Below are positions 62,765-64,000 of a stretch of DNA of 64,000 bases, piece after piece. Position 1 is the stretch's first letter; every line of letters begins with the position of its first letter. The stretch comes from Photobacterium proteolyticum (GTDB taxonomy: Bacteria; Pseudomonadota; Gammaproteobacteria; Enterobacterales; Vibrionaceae). The position numbers and the translations under genes were made by a program. The stretch is taken from NCBI RefSeq assembly GCF_001939735.1, contig NZ_MJIL01000099.1, forward strand, positions 196,020 through 260,019, given 5' to 3'. The notes beneath the pieces are model-generated. The model saw nothing but the letters and a program-made list of their open reading frames with translations, did not search any database and was not told where the DNA came from.

Positions 62765-64000
62765 TTAGCATTCTGAAATCGCATTTTTTACCCGTTTGTC
62801 CGACACCGGGTAAGGTGTGCCAAGCTGCTGAGCAAAATAACTTACGCGCAATTCTTCAATCATCCAGCGAATGTCTTTCACTTTTTGCGGCACTGGCTGA
62901 CCTTTCGGGATTTTATTCAACAGCTCTTTATAATCAGATACAACTGATTCAATCTTAAGGATGTGTAGCCGATCCTTGTTAGGATCAATTGGCAACTTCT
63001 CCATCCGACGTTCAATGGCCTTCATATAACGCAAAATATCCGGCAAGCGCTTCCAGCCACACTCGGTCGCAAAGCCTTTAAAGATCAAGCCGTCTATCTG
63101 TGACTTAATGTCAGAGAGCGCAAAGGCCATTGTCAAATCAACACGGCCTTTCAAGCGCTTGCTGATGTTGAATGCAGTAGTCAAAATCGCCTCAACCTGC
63201 TTGGCAATTTCTACCACGGTATCACCCAGTTCGCCGCGGATGTGTTCCTTCAACGTTTCGAACGCTTCAGGTTCCCATACCAGGCCGCCCTTCTCTTCAA
63301 TAAGCTTATCGATACCACAAGCAATACAGTCATCAATCAAGTCCAGTACCCGCCCATACGGGTTGAAATACAAGCCTAGTTTGGATTTATTTGGCAGGTT
63401 GGCATGCAGATACTTAATCGGCGACGGGACATTCAACAATACCAAACGGCGCTGACCTTGCTGCATCGCTGTCTGCTGCTCTTCCTCGGTTTCAAATAGC
63501 TTGATACCAACAGAGTCCTTGTTATCAACAATTGCCGGGTAGGCTTTTACTTCAAAGCCCCCACGCTTTTGCTGATAACGTTCAGGCAACTTACCAAAGC
63601 TCCAGGTTTTCAGGCCTTCCTGTTCAATGTCGTCATCTGCAACCTGAGACAAGGTTTCCTGTACTTTTTCCTTCAAGCCATCTTTCAGGCTATACAGGTC
63701 TTTGCTTTCTTTTAACTTACGGTTACGGTGATCAACCACCCGGTAAGTGATCTTCAGGTGATCAGGCACCTGTTCCAAGTTCCAGTCTTCACGCAAGACA
63801 GTCACGCCAGAAATACGCTTAAGCTCTTTTTCCAGTGAATCGAGCAATGGCATTGCCATCGCCTCGGCCCGAGCCAGGAAAGCATCCGCATAGTTCGGTG
63901 CCGGTACAAAGTTACGGCGTACAGGTTTTGGCAAAGATTTGATCAGCGCTACCACCAGCTCTTGGCGCAGCCCCGGGATCTGCCAGTCAAAACCATCCGG
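62765..64000 (-). CDS. hrpA: ATP-dependent RNA helicase HrpA, C-terminal part (cut by the window)
   Basis: About 411 codons of the 3' end are present, in frame to the window edge (PDGFDWQIPGLRQELVVALIKSLPKPVRRNFVPAPNYAD). This is the DUF3418 C-terminal region typical of HrpA, and the DEAH helicase motifs lie beyond the window. HrpA acts on mRNA and ribosomes, rescuing stalled ribosomes. An ATG at 63955 is internal and not the true start. Confidence 0.92.
   Translation of the reverse strand, partial: PDGFDWQIPGLRQELVVALIKSLPKPVRRNFVPAPNYADAFLARAEAMAMPLLDSLEKELKRISGVTVLREDWNLEQVPDHLKITYRVVDHRNRKLKESKDLYSLKDGLKEKVQETLSQVADDDIEQEGLKTWSFGKLPERYQQKRGGFEVKAYPAIVDNKDSVGIKLFETEEEQQTAMQQGQRRLVLLNVPSPIKYLHANLPNKSKLGLYFNPYGRVLDLIDDCIACGIDKLIEEKGGLVWEPEAFETLKEHIRGELGDTVVEIAKQVEAILTTAFNISKRLKGRVDLTMAFALSDIKSQIDGLIFKGFATECGWKRLPDILRYMKAIERRMEKLPIDPNKDRLHILKIESVVSDYKELLNKIPKGQPVPQKVKDIRWMIEELRVSYFAQQLGTPYPVSDKRVKNAISEC

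Noticed and set aside
1..64000. CRISPR array, tRNA, rRNA or insertion sequence
   Set aside because: No regularly spaced repeats, cloverleaf-like sequences, rRNA stretches or transposase motifs were seen on reading both strands.

Overview
The window reads as the chromosome of a gammaproteobacterium of the family Vibrionaceae, most likely Photobacterium or a close relative. This is an inference from gene content (Gsk, a DUF3581 protein, an HrpA end, a periplasmic formate dehydrogenase cluster, a curli locus, DgcN/DgcA) and from a palindromic repeat that recurs at five or more places. No rRNA, tRNA, CRISPR array, prophage or transposase was recognised. Composition looks even except for the AT-rich curli region (about 46.7-52.6 kb).

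Layout. 0.1-12.0 kb: sirtuin CobB, then a respiratory formate dehydrogenase cluster on the minus strand (DUF3305, DUF3306, polyferredoxin, TorD-type chaperone, small Tat protein, FdhA, FdhB, FdhC), with FdhD and an HTH/periplasmic-binding-like regulator divergent on the plus strand. 12.5-15.8 kb: a two-domain SDR oxidoreductase, a DUF2505-like protein and a TetR regulator. 16-22.4 kb: unrelated small genes, including a ClpP paralogue with an in-frame TGA at codon 4, and PbpG. 22.7-24.9 kb: two phasins, a third polyhydroxyalkanoate-system protein and an LRAT-like protein. 25.2-27.1 kb: an MltD-like lytic transglycosylase and small membrane proteins. 27.2-35.6 kb: an NtrC-type two-component system divergent from tupABC-mobA-mobB/moeA (tungstate uptake and molybdopterin cofactor synthesis). 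36-45.7 kb: Nudix, DUF3581, a D-glutamate catabolism set (LysR, DgcN, DgcA), an RsgA paralogue with an unusual leader, a BCCT transporter and a PAP2 phosphatase. 45.8-51.7 kb: curli genes csgD-E-F-G and csgB-A-A-C. 52-57 kb: an XRE regulator, a Cys-rich exported protein, a DUF411 protein, conserved hypotheticals and gsk. 57.2-60.0 kb: a cysteine-synthesis cluster made of a ubiquitin-like/E1/rhodanese fusion, a JAMM protease and a CysM-type synthase. 60.2-64.0 kb: a chemoreceptor and the 3' part of hrpA.

Two linkages stand out. First, formate dehydrogenase, tungstate uptake and cofactor synthesis, 20 kb apart, appear to be one sigma-54 regulon. Four promoters of the form TTGG-N8-TTGCT precede the fdh operon, DUF3305, fdhD and tupA, and a matching 17-bp palindrome lies upstream of the fdh operon (two copies) and upstream of tupA. 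The NtrC-type regulator next to tupA is the obvious candidate activator. Second, the CysM/JAMM/Ub-E1-rhodanese cluster looks like a protein-thiocarboxylate cysteine pathway of the mycobacterial CysO-CysM-Mec type. Here the carrier is fused in front of its own activating enzyme, with the diglycine internal, so it should need cleavage before it can work.

The curli locus carries a tandem csgA duplication. The second copy has its own upstream region, recognisably derived from the csgB promoter. The CsgD-type activator carries a WLSR motif, the form associated with c-di-GMP binding in VpsT.
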